A stretch of 30,243 nt of DNA from JBOGFI01 sp050743365. GTDB lineage: Bacteria; Actinomycetota; Acidimicrobiia; IMCC26256; JACDBD01. Both the position numbers and the translations under genes were made by a program. The notes under the pieces were generated by a model. It ran no database searches and was not told the origin of the DNA. It was given only the letters and a program-made list of their open reading frames with translations. Location of the stretch: positions 1-30,243 of the forward strand of contig JBOGFI010000129.1 in the NCBI GenBank assembly GCA_050743365.1, written 5' to 3'. Positions 1 through 8,444 of the stretch are shown here, piece by piece (the stretch's first letter is position 1; each line of letters begins with the position of its first letter).

Positions 1-1293
1 GTACACGAGCGCGATCACCGAGTTGACGCCGGCGATCACCCCGAGGACGATCGCCTGGGTGCTCCCGGCGTCGAGGGCGGCGTTGAAGACCACCAGCTTG
101 GCGTACCAGCCCCCCAGCGGTGGGATGCCGGCCAGGGAGAACAGGAATGCCGACATGGCGAGGCACAACCCCGGGGCGTAGTTGAACAGGCCCGAGTACG
201 ACTCGATCTCCCCGGAGCGGGTCTTGCGGGCCACGGCGATGACCACGGCGAAGGCCCCGAGGTTCATGGCCGAGTAGATCAGCAGGTACACGACCGTGGC
301 CGAGAAGGCGGCGTCGATCGGCTGGCGACCCTGGTTGGCCACCGCGAAAGGCACGAGGATGAACCCGCCCTGGGCGATGGAGGAGTAGGCCAGCATGCGC
401 ACGATGTTGGCCTGCTTGATGGCGACCAGGTTGCCCACCGTCATCGATGCCGCGGCCAGGATCCACAGGATGGGCTGCCAGGAAGCCTCCCGCCCGAAGA
501 AGCCGACGTAGATGAGGCTCAGCAGGGCGACGAACCCGCCCGCCTTCGACGCCACCGAGAGGAAGGCGGTGACGGGGGTGGGAGCCCCCTCGTAGGTGTC
601 GGGGGCCCAGAAGTGGAAGGGCACCGCGCTGACCTTGAAGGCGAACCCCACCAGCGTGAGGAAGACCGCCACCGCGAAGAGCGGCGGGGTGTCACCGGCG
701 GCGGCGAAGCTGCCGATGTCGGCGAGGAGCACCTTGCCGCCGCTGATCCCGAAGATCAGCGACATCCCGTAGAGCATCACCGCCGACGACAGCACTCCGA
801 TCAGGTAGTACTTGATCGCCGCCTCGTTCGACTTCGTGTCGTGCTTGCGCCACCCGGCGAGCACAAAGGTGGGGATCGAGATGAGCTCGAGCGCGACGAA
901 CATGGAGATGAGGTCGCGGGCGGAGGCCATCGCGAGCATCCCGAGCACCGACGACAGCAGCAGGAAGTAGAACTCGCCCTGGTAGTAATCGCCCTCACCG
1001 ATGTAGTCGACCGACACCAGCACCGTCACGTACGCGACGAGCAGGAAAAACGCCTTGAGCGCCAAGGCGTAGTCATCGACGACGAATGCGCCGCCGAACA
1101 GCGCCCGGTCGGCGCCGTCGACCGCGAGCGTGAGCACCGGGATCAGCGCAGCCAGCACGCCCAGGCTCGCGAGGCGCGACGTCTGCCACCGCTCCCGATC
1201 GGGGAAGAAGAAGTCGGCGACGAGCACCACGACGATCGCGCTCGAGAGGGTGATCTCGGGCGCGAGCGCGTGGTAGTCGAAGATCGGGTTCAC
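1..1293 (-). CDS. nuoN: NADH-quinone oxidoreductase-like subunit N (11-subunit complex I), 3' end outside window
   Basis: Membrane antiporter-like proton-pumping subunit of complex I. The frame opens with GTG at 1293, three bases after the nuoM stop, and stays open to base 1, giving 431 codons of an expected roughly 490-510. The antiporter signature residues are visible: Glu136 in an ALELISIP helix and Lys220 in FKVSAVPFHFW, followed by a PDTYEGAPTPVTAF segment. Near the left edge the conserved SLAGIPPLGGWYAK region of NuoN is present, so only the last two helices or so should be missing. No strong ribosome binding site precedes the GTG, so translation is probably coupled to nuoM. It is last in the operon order A-B-C-D-H-I-J-K-L-M-N. 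The family assignment is secure; its role in an EFG-less enzyme is inferred. Confidence 0.95.
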   Translation of the reverse strand, partial: MNPIFDYHALAPEITLSSAIVVVLVADFFFPDRERWQTSRLASLGVLAALIPVLTLAVDGADRALFGGAFVVDDYALALKAFFLLVAYVTVLVSVDYIGEGDYYQGEFYFLLLSSVLGMLAMASARDLISMFVALELISIPTFVLAGWRKHDTKSNEAAIKYYLIGVLSSAVMLYGMSLIFGISGGKVLLADIGSFAAAGDTPPLFAVAVFLTLVGFAFKVSAVPFHFWAPDTYEGAPTPVTAFLSVASKAGGFVALLSLIYVGFFGREASWQPILWILAAASMTVGNLVAIKQANIVRMLAYSSIAQGGFILVPFAVANQGRQPIDAAFSATVVYLLIYSAMNLGAFAVVIAVARKTRSGEIESYSGLFNYAPGLCLAMSAFLFSLAGIPPLGGWYAKLVVFNAALDAGSTQAIVLGVIAGVNSVIALVY

Positions 1294-1297
1294 GGTG

Positions 1298-2830
1298 CTA
1301 GCCGCCGATCGCCTTGGCAACGCCGTCGGCCACCTGGGTGACGGCACCGTCGGTGACGCGGAAGATCAGGTTCGGGTACACGCCCAGCGCCAGGATCAGG
1401 ACGAGCAGCGGCGCCCACGCGATCCACTCGGGCGTGTGGACGTCGTGGATGTGGGCGTCGGCCCACTCCTGCTTCACGGCGCCGAACGCGACCCGCTGGA
1501 ACATCCACAGCAGGTAGCCGGCGGCGAGGACGGTGCCGACAGCGGCCACGACCATGTAGACGCGGAACGTCACATCGGAGAGGTCACCCGCCGGGCTGTA
1601 GGCCGACAGGATCGCGGGGAACTCGCCCCAGAAGCCGGCCAGGCCGGGCAGGCCGAGCGAGGCCATGGCGCAGAAGCCCAGGATCCAGGCCAGGTGGGGC
1701 GCCTGCGTCAGCAACCCCCCGAGCCGGGTGAACTCACGGGTCTGGAACCGCTCCTGCACCGATCCGGCGAGGAAGAACAGCATCCCGGTGATGAGGCCGT
1801 GGGCGACCATGCCGAACACGGCGGCATTGATGCCGAAGTCGGTGAGGGTGGCGATGCCGAGCATCACGAAGCCCATGTGCGCCACCGACGAGAACGCGAC
1901 CAGCCGTTTCATGTCGCGCTGGGCCAGACAGGCCAGCGCGCCGTAGATGATGCCGATCACCGCGAGCAGGCCGATCCAGGGTGCCCAGTCCTCCGCCGCC
2001 TCGGGGAGGATCGGGAGCGCGATCCGCACGAATCCGTACGTGCCGAGCTTCAGGAGGATGGCGGCCAGCAGCACCGACCCGACGGTGGGCGCCTCGGTGT
2101 GGGCGTCGGGCAGCCAGGTGTGGAACGGGAACATCGGGACCTTGATCGCGAAGCCCAGGAACAGGCCCACGAAGATCAAGTTCTGCGTGCTGCTCACGAG
2201 GTCGCCGCCGCCGATGGCCGCGAGCTCGGGGATGTCGAATGTGTCGAACTTGAAGAACAGGGCCAGGAAGCTCAGCAGCATGAGCGCCGAGCCGAACAGG
2301 GTGAAGAGGAAGAACTTGATCGACGCGTAGACCCGGTTGGGCCCACCCCACACGCCGATCATGAAGAACATGGGCAGCAGCACGAGCTCGAAGAAGATGA
2401 AGAAGAGGATGAGGTCCTGGGCCGCGAACGTGCCGTTCATTCCCGTCTCGAGCAGCAGGATGAGCGCGAGGAAGGCCTTCGGATTGTGCGGCTCGGGGAA
2501 GTGATCCCACGAGTAGATCACGCACATGACGGTGATCAGCATCGAGAGCACGAGCAGCGGCAGCGCGATGCCGTCGACGCCGACGTGGTAGCGGCTCTCG
2601 ATCACGTCGATCCAGCTCTTGTTCACCTGGAACTGGAGGGCGCCGGTCTTGTCGTAGTCGAAGCGCGCCAGCAGCCCGATCCCCACGACCAGCGTTGCCA
2701 CCGTGGTCACGAGCGAGACGACCTTGATCGCCTGCTCCTCCGCGCGTGGGAGGGACAACACGATCGCCATCCCGACGACGGGGAGGAAGACCGCCAGCGT
2801 GAGCCCCCAGCCCGAGTCGAACCAGTCCAT
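1298..2830 (-). CDS. nuoM: NADH-quinone oxidoreductase-like subunit M (11-subunit complex I)
   Basis: Antiporter-like proton-pumping membrane subunit, 510 residues, the normal length for NuoM with about 14 transmembrane helices. Conserved pump residues are visible: Glu148 in LILFFIFFELVLLPMFF and Lys230 in KVPMFPFHTWLPDAHTEAP, the latter continuing into the long helix-7/8 signature shared with Mrp antiporters. The ATG start at 2830 lies 18 bases after the nuoL stop, with only a weak AAAGGG as ribosome binding site. It is followed by nuoN after three bases. Compared with the NuoM at 12,676-14,238 the same motifs are kept, but the sequence is widely diverged, so the two are old paralogues. Start and family are both well supported. 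Confidence 0.97.
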   Translation of the reverse strand: MDWFDSGWGLTLAVFLPVVGMAIVLSLPRAEEQAIKVVSLVTTVATLVVGIGLLARFDYDKTGALQFQVNKSWIDVIESRYHVGVDGIALPLLVLSMLITVMCVIYSWDHFPEPHNPKAFLALILLLETGMNGTFAAQDLILFFIFFELVLLPMFFMIGVWGGPNRVYASIKFFLFTLFGSALMLLSFLALFFKFDTFDIPELAAIGGGDLVSSTQNLIFVGLFLGFAIKVPMFPFHTWLPDAHTEAPTVGSVLLAAILLKLGTYGFVRIALPILPEAAEDWAPWIGLLAVIGIIYGALACLAQRDMKRLVAFSSVAHMGFVMLGIATLTDFGINAAVFGMVAHGLITGMLFFLAGSVQERFQTREFTRLGGLLTQAPHLAWILGFCAMASLGLPGLAGFWGEFPAILSAYSPAGDLSDVTFRVYMVVAAVGTVLAAGYLLWMFQRVAFGAVKQEWADAHIHDVHTPEWIAWAPLLVLILALGVYPNLIFRVTDGAVTQVADGVAKAIGG

Positions 2831-2848
2831 GAAGCGTCGCCCTTTCGG

Positions 2849-4897
2849 TCAGCTGAAGATGAGGAGCGCGAGGCTGAGAAGCCCCACGGCGGCGAACAGC
2901 ATCAGTGCGTAGCGCTGCACGCGGCCCGACTGGATGTAGCGCAGCAGGCCACCGGTCTCGCCGGTGGACACGGCGAGGCCGTTGACGGCACCGTCGACCA
3001 CCTTCTGGTCGAGCACGTCGTACGTGAACCGGCCCGCCTGGGCGGCGCCGGTGCCGACACCGTTGACCGCTCCGTCGATGACCTTCCGGTCGACCCAGTT
3101 CGCGGCCCGGGCGATCGGCCCCTTGATCGACCCGACGATCACGTTCTCGTAGAGGTGGTCGAGGTAGTACTTGTTCTCGAGGAACGTGTACCCGGCCCGG
3201 GCGAGCCGGCTGCGCCCGGTGAGCCCGTGGAACCGGCCCCGGAACCAGTACGCGAACCCGACGAGGATGCCGGCGGCGGCGACGCCCAGCGCGAGCAACG
3301 CCCCCACCGCGTCGAACTCGGGGTGCTCGAGGGCCGGGAACGCGACCGTGGGCTCCACCCACTCCTTGAACTTCTCGATGTCGAACGCCGACGCGTTCAC
3401 GAGCCCGGCCACCACGGAGAACCCGGCCAGGACGATCAGGGGCGCCGTGATCGCCCGGGGTGACTCGTGGGGCTGACCGTGACCGCGGTACTCGCCGAAG
3501 AAGGTGAGGTACACGCAGCGGGTCATGTAGGCCGCGGTCATGAGCGCGCCGATCAGGCCCACGACGAGGAAGAACTCGAAGCCGGTCTCGCCCGCGGTGG
3601 CCAGGATCTCGTCCTTCGACCAGAAGCCGGCGAACGGGAAGATGCCGGCGAGAGCCAGCGACCCGATCACGAACGTCGAGAACGTAATCGGCATGTGGTG
3701 GCGCAGGCCGCCCATGTCGCGCTTCATATCGAAGCTGTGGTGCGAGCCCGAGTGGCTGACCGAACCGGCGCCGAGGAAGAGGAGGGCCTTGAAGAAGGCG
3801 TGGGTGAAGAGGTGGAACACCGCTGCCACCCACGCGCCCACGCCCAGGCCCATCACCATGTAGCCGATCTGGCTGATGGTCGAATAGGCGAGCACCTTCT
3901 TGATGTCGACCTGCACGAACGCCAGCACGGCGCCGATGATCACGGTGATCCCGCCGATGAGGGCCATGGCGTTGACCCCGCCGCTGTCGATCGAGAAGCC
4001 CTCGTAGAACACCGGGAACAGACGGGCGCCGAAGTAGACGCCCGCCACCACCATGGTGGCGGCGTGGATGAGTGCCGACACCGGGGTGGGGCCGGCCATG
4101 GCGTCGGGCAGCCACGTGTGCAGCGGGAACTGGCCGCTCTTTCCGACGATCCCGCACATCAGGCACGCGCTCGCCACCAGGAGCAGGGTGTGACCGATCT
4201 CGCCGCCGAGGGCCTGCTCGTTGATCGCCTGGATGTCGAACGTGCCGGCGCCGAAGAAGAGCACGATGATGCCGATCACGAAGCCGACGTCGCCGGTGCG
4301 AGTGGTGAGGAACGCCTTCACCGCGGCGTCGGCGTTGGGCTTCTCCTCCCACCAGTGGCCGATGAGGACGAACGAGCAAAGTCCGACGAGCTCCCAGCCC
4401 ACGAGCAGCTGCAGGGTGTTGTCTGCCACCACCAGGAGGAGCATCGAGGCGGTGAACAGGCTGAGCAGCGCGTAGAAGTGGGTGAAGCGGCGGTCGCCCT
4501 CCATGTAGCTCGTGGAGTAGACGTGCACGAGCAGCGATACGAGCGTGACGACGAACATCATCATCACCGCGAGGCCGTCGATGGAGGTGCCGGCGCCGAA
4601 CTCGACGTTGCCGTTCTGCCACCAGGTGAGCCCGCGGGTGACCGGCGCCACCGCGAGCTCGCCGCCCTTGTTCGCGAGGAGGCCACGGCCGAAGGCCCGG
4701 AGTCCCTCATGACCTCCCTCAGCGCCCTCGACGCGGTCGATCCACTGCACCGCGGCAACGCACGCCAGCACGAACGAGGCCCCGACCGCGCCGACCCCGA
4801 TCTCGGCGCCCTTGCGCGGCAGGCGCTTCCCGAACAGCAGGATCGCGACGAACGAGAGCGCCGGGAGCAGCGGGATCAGCCAGGCGTTGCGCAGCAT
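2849..4897 (-). CDS. nuoL: NADH-quinone oxidoreductase-like subunit L (11-subunit complex I)
   Basis: Distal antiporter-like subunit of the membrane arm, 682 residues, including the C-terminal extension expected to form the lateral helix along the arm. Pump residues: Glu169 in LLVGWELVGLCSF and Lys253 in GKSGQFPLHTWLPDAM, with a further conserved lysine at 194. An insertion rich in Glu and Gly (about residues 56-85) lies in the first periplasmic loop. The C-terminal third contains repeated short stretches of the type DxKVxDGAVNG, which look like internal duplication of an amphipathic segment. The ATG at 4897 follows the nuoK stop by nine bases. The gene sits between nuoK and nuoM, the standard order. 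Confidence 0.97.
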   Translation of the reverse strand: MLRNAWLIPLLPALSFVAILLFGKRLPRKGAEIGVGAVGASFVLACVAAVQWIDRVEGAEGGHEGLRAFGRGLLANKGGELAVAPVTRGLTWWQNGNVEFGAGTSIDGLAVMMMFVVTLVSLLVHVYSTSYMEGDRRFTHFYALLSLFTASMLLLVVADNTLQLLVGWELVGLCSFVLIGHWWEEKPNADAAVKAFLTTRTGDVGFVIGIIVLFFGAGTFDIQAINEQALGGEIGHTLLLVASACLMCGIVGKSGQFPLHTWLPDAMAGPTPVSALIHAATMVVAGVYFGARLFPVFYEGFSIDSGGVNAMALIGGITVIIGAVLAFVQVDIKKVLAYSTISQIGYMVMGLGVGAWVAAVFHLFTHAFFKALLFLGAGSVSHSGSHHSFDMKRDMGGLRHHMPITFSTFVIGSLALAGIFPFAGFWSKDEILATAGETGFEFFLVVGLIGALMTAAYMTRCVYLTFFGEYRGHGQPHESPRAITAPLIVLAGFSVVAGLVNASAFDIEKFKEWVEPTVAFPALEHPEFDAVGALLALGVAAAGILVGFAYWFRGRFHGLTGRSRLARAGYTFLENKYYLDHLYENVIVGSIKGPIARAANWVDRKVIDGAVNGVGTGAAQAGRFTYDVLDQKVVDGAVNGLAVSTGETGGLLRYIQSGRVQRYALMLFAAVGLLSLALLIFS

Positions 4898-4906
4898 CGG
4901 GGTGGG

Positions 4907-5206
4907 CTAGCCCTTCAGCTGGTCGACCTGGTCGAGGTCGGGACTGTGGAGGTTGCGGTAGATGAGGAGCACGATGGCGAGGCCGACGCCGACCTCGGCG
5001 GCGGCGATGGTGATCACGAACAGCGCGAACACCTGGCCCGCCACGGCGCGTTCGAACGCCGAGAAGGCGACCAGGTTGATGTTCACGGCGTTGAGCATGA
5101 GCTCGACGCTCATGAGCACGAGCACGCCGTTGCGGCGAGCAAGCACACCGTAGACCCCGGTGCAGAAGAGAAAGGCGCTGAGGATGAGGAACTGGTTGAG
5201 TACCAC
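4907..5206 (-). CDS. nuoK: NADH-quinone oxidoreductase-like subunit K (11-subunit complex I)
   Basis: Small three-helix membrane subunit that forms part of the proton channel next to NuoJ and NuoN. The predicted protein has 99 residues, the usual NuoK length. The two essential membrane glutamates of the family are present: Glu35 in MSVELMLNAVN and Glu71 in AAAEVGVGLA. The GTG start at 5206 is chosen because it gives the right length, lies two bases after the nuoJ stop, and is preceded at good distance by GGAGGG. The open frame continues upstream into nuoJ, but that extension is unlike NuoK. It ends with a typical QLKG tail. Confidence 0.95.
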   Translation of the reverse strand: MVLNQFLILSAFLFCTGVYGVLARRNGVLVLMSVELMLNAVNINLVAFSAFERAVAGQVFALFVITIAAAEVGVGLAIVLLIYRNLHSPDLDQVDQLKG

Positions 5207-5208
5207 CT

Positions 5209-5712
5209 CTAGTCCCTCCGCGCGATCGCGACGGCGCCCACGAGCGCGGCGAGCAAGAGCATCGAGACGACCTCGAACGGCACGACGAAGTCGCGGAAGA
5301 TGGAGTCGCCCACCGGGCCGGTGCGCCCTACCGCCAGGAGGTCGTCGGCGAGCTCGATCTCCTGGTCGCCGAAGGCGTCGACGAGCATCGCGACGAGCAC
5401 CGCGAGGAGGCCGGCGGCCACGATCGCCGCCGGCCAGCGCTGGTCGTTGTCGAGGTCGCCCTCGGGCTGCATCGGCGCCCGTGTGAGCATGATGCCGAAC
5501 AGGAACAGGATGATCACGGCCCCGATGTAGATCAGCACCTGCACCCACGCGACGAACTCGGCCGCGATCAGGATGTACTGCGCGGCGGCGCCTGCCAGCA
5601 CCACCACCAGGAACAGCGCCGCGTGGACGACGTTCCTCGACCGCACCACGCCGATGGCGGCAGTCGCCATGACCACGGCCAGGATCCAGAACGCGACGTT
5701 CTGCGCCAGCAC
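5209..5712 (-). CDS. nuoJ: NADH-quinone oxidoreductase-like subunit J (11-subunit complex I)
   Basis: Five-helix membrane subunit of complex I, 167 residues. It shows the family hallmark WVQVLIYIGAVIILFLFGIML, the helix-3 pi-bulge region that gates proton transfer, followed by a polar loop and a final helix pair. The GTG start at 5712 is preceded by GGAG five bases upstream and lies 25 bases after the nuoI stop. Longer in-frame extensions would overlap nuoI with unrelated sequence. It lacks the long hydrophilic tail seen in the NuoJ of the other operon (16,578-17,189). Family assignment is firm; the start is well supported by the ribosome binding site. Confidence 0.95.
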   Translation of the reverse strand: MLAQNVAFWILAVVMATAAIGVVRSRNVVHAALFLVVVLAGAAAQYILIAAEFVAWVQVLIYIGAVIILFLFGIMLTRAPMQPEGDLDNDQRWPAAIVAAGLLAVLVAMLVDAFGDQEIELADDLLAVGRTGPVGDSIFRDFVVPFEVVSMLLLAALVGAVAIARRD

Positions 5713-5737
5713 CTCGACTCCGCCCCCCGCCCGCTTC

Positions 5738-6232
5738 CTACTTCTTGCCCTTGGACTCCGCGCCCACCTCGAGCGGCTCGGGCTCCGGCACGCTCTCCAT
5801 CCACTCGCCCAGCTTCTCTTTGTCGTGCAGCAGCTCGGCGATGTCAGGCTCGGAGTACTCGTACTCGGGGCTCCAGAACAGCGCGTCGAACGGGCAGACC
5901 TCCACGCAGATTCCGCAGTACATGCACAGCGCGTAGTCGATGTCGAAGCGGTCGAGCAGGCTGACGGTACGTTCGCGCCCTCCCTCACGACGAGGAGGCC
6001 GTTTCTCCTTGTGCCCCTCGATGTAGATGCACCAGTCGGGGCACTGGCGCGCGCAGAGCATGCAGACCGTGCAGTTCTCCTCCTTGAGGGCGATCACACC
6101 CCGGGCCCGGGGCGCCGGGTCCTCGCGCTCGTGGGGGTACTGCACCGTGACCGCGCCCTTGAGCATGGTCTTGAACGTGACCCCCAGGCCGCCGATCAGT
6201 CCGGGAAGCTTGGGCTTGGGAAGCCTCGGCAT
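5738..6232 (-). CDS. nuoI: NADH-quinone oxidoreductase-like subunit I, 2[4Fe-4S] ferredoxin-type (11-subunit complex I)
   Basis: Peripheral-arm iron-sulfur subunit of 164 residues that passes electrons through two [4Fe-4S] clusters (N6a/N6b) to NuoB. Both motifs are intact: Cys54, 57, 60 and 64, and Cys103, 106, 109 and 113, each followed by Pro. An acidic and lysine-rich tail closes the protein. The ATG at 6232 shares one base with the nuoH stop (TGATG), so translation is coupled. In the canonical complex electrons reach NuoI from NuoG; this operon has no nuoG, so NuoI is the likely entry point for electrons from an unidentified donor protein. That last point is inference from gene content. 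Confidence 0.97.
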   Translation of the reverse strand: MPRLPKPKLPGLIGGLGVTFKTMLKGAVTVQYPHEREDPAPRARGVIALKEENCTVCMLCARQCPDWCIYIEGHKEKRPPRREGGRERTVSLLDRFDIDYALCMYCGICVEVCPFDALFWSPEYEYSEPDIAELLHDKEKLGEWMESVPEPEPLEVGAESKGKK

Positions 6233-7266
6233 CAGAACACCACCTTGAAGATGCCAGTGAGGAGGATGTTGGCGAGGCCGACGGGGATCAGGTACTTCCA
6301 CGCCACTGCCTGGAGCTGATCCTCGCGCAGGCGCGGGTAGGTGAAGCGCACCCAGAACATCAGGAACGCCACCGCCATCAGCTTCACGAAGAGCACGAGC
6401 GGGCCGAGCACGTTCGCCAGCCCGGTGTCGGTCACGCCCGGGATGGCCCAGCCGCCGAGGAACAACGTGGCCGCGAGCGCAGCGAACGCGAAGGCGGTGG
6501 CGAACTCGGCGATGAAGAAGAACAGGAAGCGGAAGCCGGTGTACTCGACGTAGTAGCCGGCGACGAGCTCGCTCTCGGCCACCGGCATGTCGAAGGGGAC
6601 CTGCGTCAGCTCCGCCTGCGCCGCTACGAGGAAGAGGGCGAAGCCGATGAACTGCGTGAGGATGAACGGGTTGCCGATGCCGTCGAAGCCGAAGATGGCG
6701 CCGTCCTGCTGGGCGCCGACGATGCCCTGGAGACTCATCGTGCCGGCCTGGACGACGACACCCACCACCGCGAGGAGCAGGGGCAGCTCGTAGGCGATGA
6801 GCTGGGCGGCGGCCCGCAGCGCGCCGAGCAGCGCGAACTTGTTGGCGCTGGCCCACCCCGCCATCAGCACGCCGATGACCGACAAGCTCGACACCGCCAG
6901 CGCGTAGAACACGCCGACGTCGAGGTCCTTCACGACCAGATCGGGGCCGCTCGGCAGCACGACGAACACCAGGAATGTCGAGACCAACACGACGGCCGGC
7001 GCCATCGCGAACACCCGACGGTCGGCCCCTGTCGGTGTGATGTCCTCCTTCTGGAAGAACTTCAGGCCGTCACCGATGAGCTGGTACCAGCCGTGGAACC
7101 CACCCGGGTCCATAGGGCCGAGGCGGCTCTGCATGTGGCTCATCATCTTCAGCAGGAAGACGTAGCCGAGGATGATGGCGCTGACCGGGATGAGGCCCAG
7201 GACGACCAGCGTCTTGATGGCGAGCACCGTGCCCCATCCGACGTCGAGCGCGAGAAGATCCGTCAC
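6232..7266 (-). CDS. nuoH: NADH-quinone oxidoreductase-like subunit H (11-subunit complex I)
   Basis: Membrane subunit (ND1 family, 344 residues, about eight helices) that forms the quinone tunnel with NuoB and NuoD. The cytosolic loop signature SRLGPMDPGG and the following DGLKFFQKE are present, as is the later acidic loop AELTQVPFDMPVAESELVAG, which carries conserved glutamates and leads into YVEYTGFRF. The GTG start at 7266 overlaps the nuoD stop by four bases (GTGA). This nuoD-nuoH junction is where nuoE, F and G lie in ordinary operons; here there is no room for them. The loop differs visibly from the RIGPERAGPFG version in the other operon, supporting an old split between the two complexes. 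Confidence 0.97.
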   Translation of the reverse strand: MTDLLALDVGWGTVLAIKTLVVLGLIPVSAIILGYVFLLKMMSHMQSRLGPMDPGGFHGWYQLIGDGLKFFQKEDITPTGADRRVFAMAPAVVLVSTFLVFVVLPSGPDLVVKDLDVGVFYALAVSSLSVIGVLMAGWASANKFALLGALRAAAQLIAYELPLLLAVVGVVVQAGTMSLQGIVGAQQDGAIFGFDGIGNPFILTQFIGFALFLVAAQAELTQVPFDMPVAESELVAGYYVEYTGFRFLFFFIAEFATAFAFAALAATLFLGGWAIPGVTDTGLANVLGPLVLFVKLMAVAFLMFWVRFTYPRLREDQLQAVAWKYLIPVGLANILLTGIFKVVF

Positions 7267-8444
7267 CGGTCGATGTCCCCAAGGATGAAGTACAGCGACG
7301 CCAGGATCGCGATCACGTCGGGAACGTAGACCCCGCGCAGCAGCCACGGCAGGATCGAGACGTTGCTGAAGGACGCCGAGCGGATCTTCACCCGGAACGG
7401 TCCCGTGGCCCCCTTCGAGATCACGTAGTAGCCCATCTGGCCGAGCGGGTTCTCGGTCTCGACCCACACCTCGCCCTCGGGCACCTTGATGATGCGGGGC
7501 ACCTTCGCCATGACCGGGCCGCTGGGGATCTGGTCGAGCATCTGGATCGCCATGCGTGCGGACTCCCGCGTCTCCTGGAGGCGCACCCAGTAGCGGGAGA
7601 AGCTGTCGCCGTCGGGGTGCGTCCAGACCCGGAAGTCGAGCTCGGGGTACACCAGGTAGGGCTTGCCGTCGCGGCGCAGGTCCCAGTCGACGCCCGAGGC
7701 CCGCAGGTTCGAGCCCGAGACCCCGTAGGCGGCGCCGACGTCGAACGGGATGATGCCGATCCCGCGGGTGCGGGCCCGGAAGATCTCGTTGCCGGCGACG
7801 AGGTCGTCGAAGTCGCGGCACGAATCGAGCACGATCTTCATGGTGCTGCGGGTCTCGTTCACCCAGCCCCACGGGAGGTCGTCCTTCAGGCCCCCGATGC
7901 GGTTGAAGTTGGGGTGGAAGCGGCCGCCCGTCACCGCCTCGATGAGGTTGAGCACGTGCTCCCGGTCACGGAACCCGTAGAACGCGGGGGTGATCGCTCC
8001 GAGCTGCACGCCCATCTCGCCGAGGAACAAGAGGAACGTCGCGATTCGCGACAGCTCGGTGAGGATCGTGCGGATGTACTGCGCGCGCGGCGGCGCCTCG
8101 ATGCCCATCAGCAGCTCGGCGCCATGGATGAACGGCACTTCGTTGGCGAAGCTCGACAGCCAGTCGATGCGATTGATCAGGGTGGTGACCTGCGGGTAGG
8201 TGCGGACCTCGGTGAGCTTCTCGTAGCCCCGGTGCATGTAGCCGATGACCGGATCGGCCGCCACGACCCGCTCGCCGTCGAGGCGCACGACGACGCGCAG
8301 CGTGCCATGGGTGGCGGGGTGCTGCGGACCCAGGTTGAGGATCATGTCGCCGGTGTCGAGCTCAACCCCCACCTGCGCGTCGGCGAGGTGGCGGAACGCC
8401 CTCGGGTCGATGTCCAGCGACGGCGTCCGGTCCGTGGTGGTCAC
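7263..8444 (-). CDS. nuoD: NADH-quinone oxidoreductase-like subunit D (11-subunit complex I)
   Basis: 49-kDa-type subunit (393 residues), related to the large subunit of NiFe hydrogenases, which forms the quinone-reduction site. The GPQHPATHG loop (residues 39-47) and the conserved quinone-site tyrosine (Tyr83, in RTYPQ) are kept, so quinone reduction should be possible. The NiFe-binding cysteine pairs of hydrogenases are absent, as expected for complex I. The GTG start at 8444 overlaps the nuoC stop by four bases. It is fused neither to NuoC nor to another protein. The sequence is clearly different from the NuoD at 23,703-25,028, for example in the segment after the tyrosine. Confidence 0.97.
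   Translation of the reverse strand: MTTTDRTPSLDIDPRAFRHLADAQVGVELDTGDMILNLGPQHPATHGTLRVVVRLDGERVVAADPVIGYMHRGYEKLTEVRTYPQVTTLINRIDWLSSFANEVPFIHGAELLMGIEAPPRAQYIRTILTELSRIATFLLFLGEMGVQLGAITPAFYGFRDREHVLNLIEAVTGGRFHPNFNRIGGLKDDLPWGWVNETRSTMKIVLDSCRDFDDLVAGNEIFRARTRGIGIIPFDVGAAYGVSGSNLRASGVDWDLRRDGKPYLVYPELDFRVWTHPDGDSFSRYWVRLQETRESARMAIQMLDQIPSGPVMAKVPRIIKVPEGEVWVETENPLGQMGYYVISKGATGPFRVKIRSASFSNVSILPWLLRGVYVPDVIAILASLYFILGDIDR

Noticed and set aside
1295..3463. Long open frame on the plus strand opposite nuoM and nuoL
   Set aside because: It is antisense to well-supported genes, rich in Arg, Glu, His and Asp, and has no recognisable domain. Such frames are a by-product of high GC codon use.
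7263..8444. A frameshifted or hidden nuoE, nuoF or nuoG in the left operon
   Set aside because: All junctions from nuoA to nuoN overlap or are at most 25 bases apart, and no antisense frame shows their cysteine or FMN motifs.
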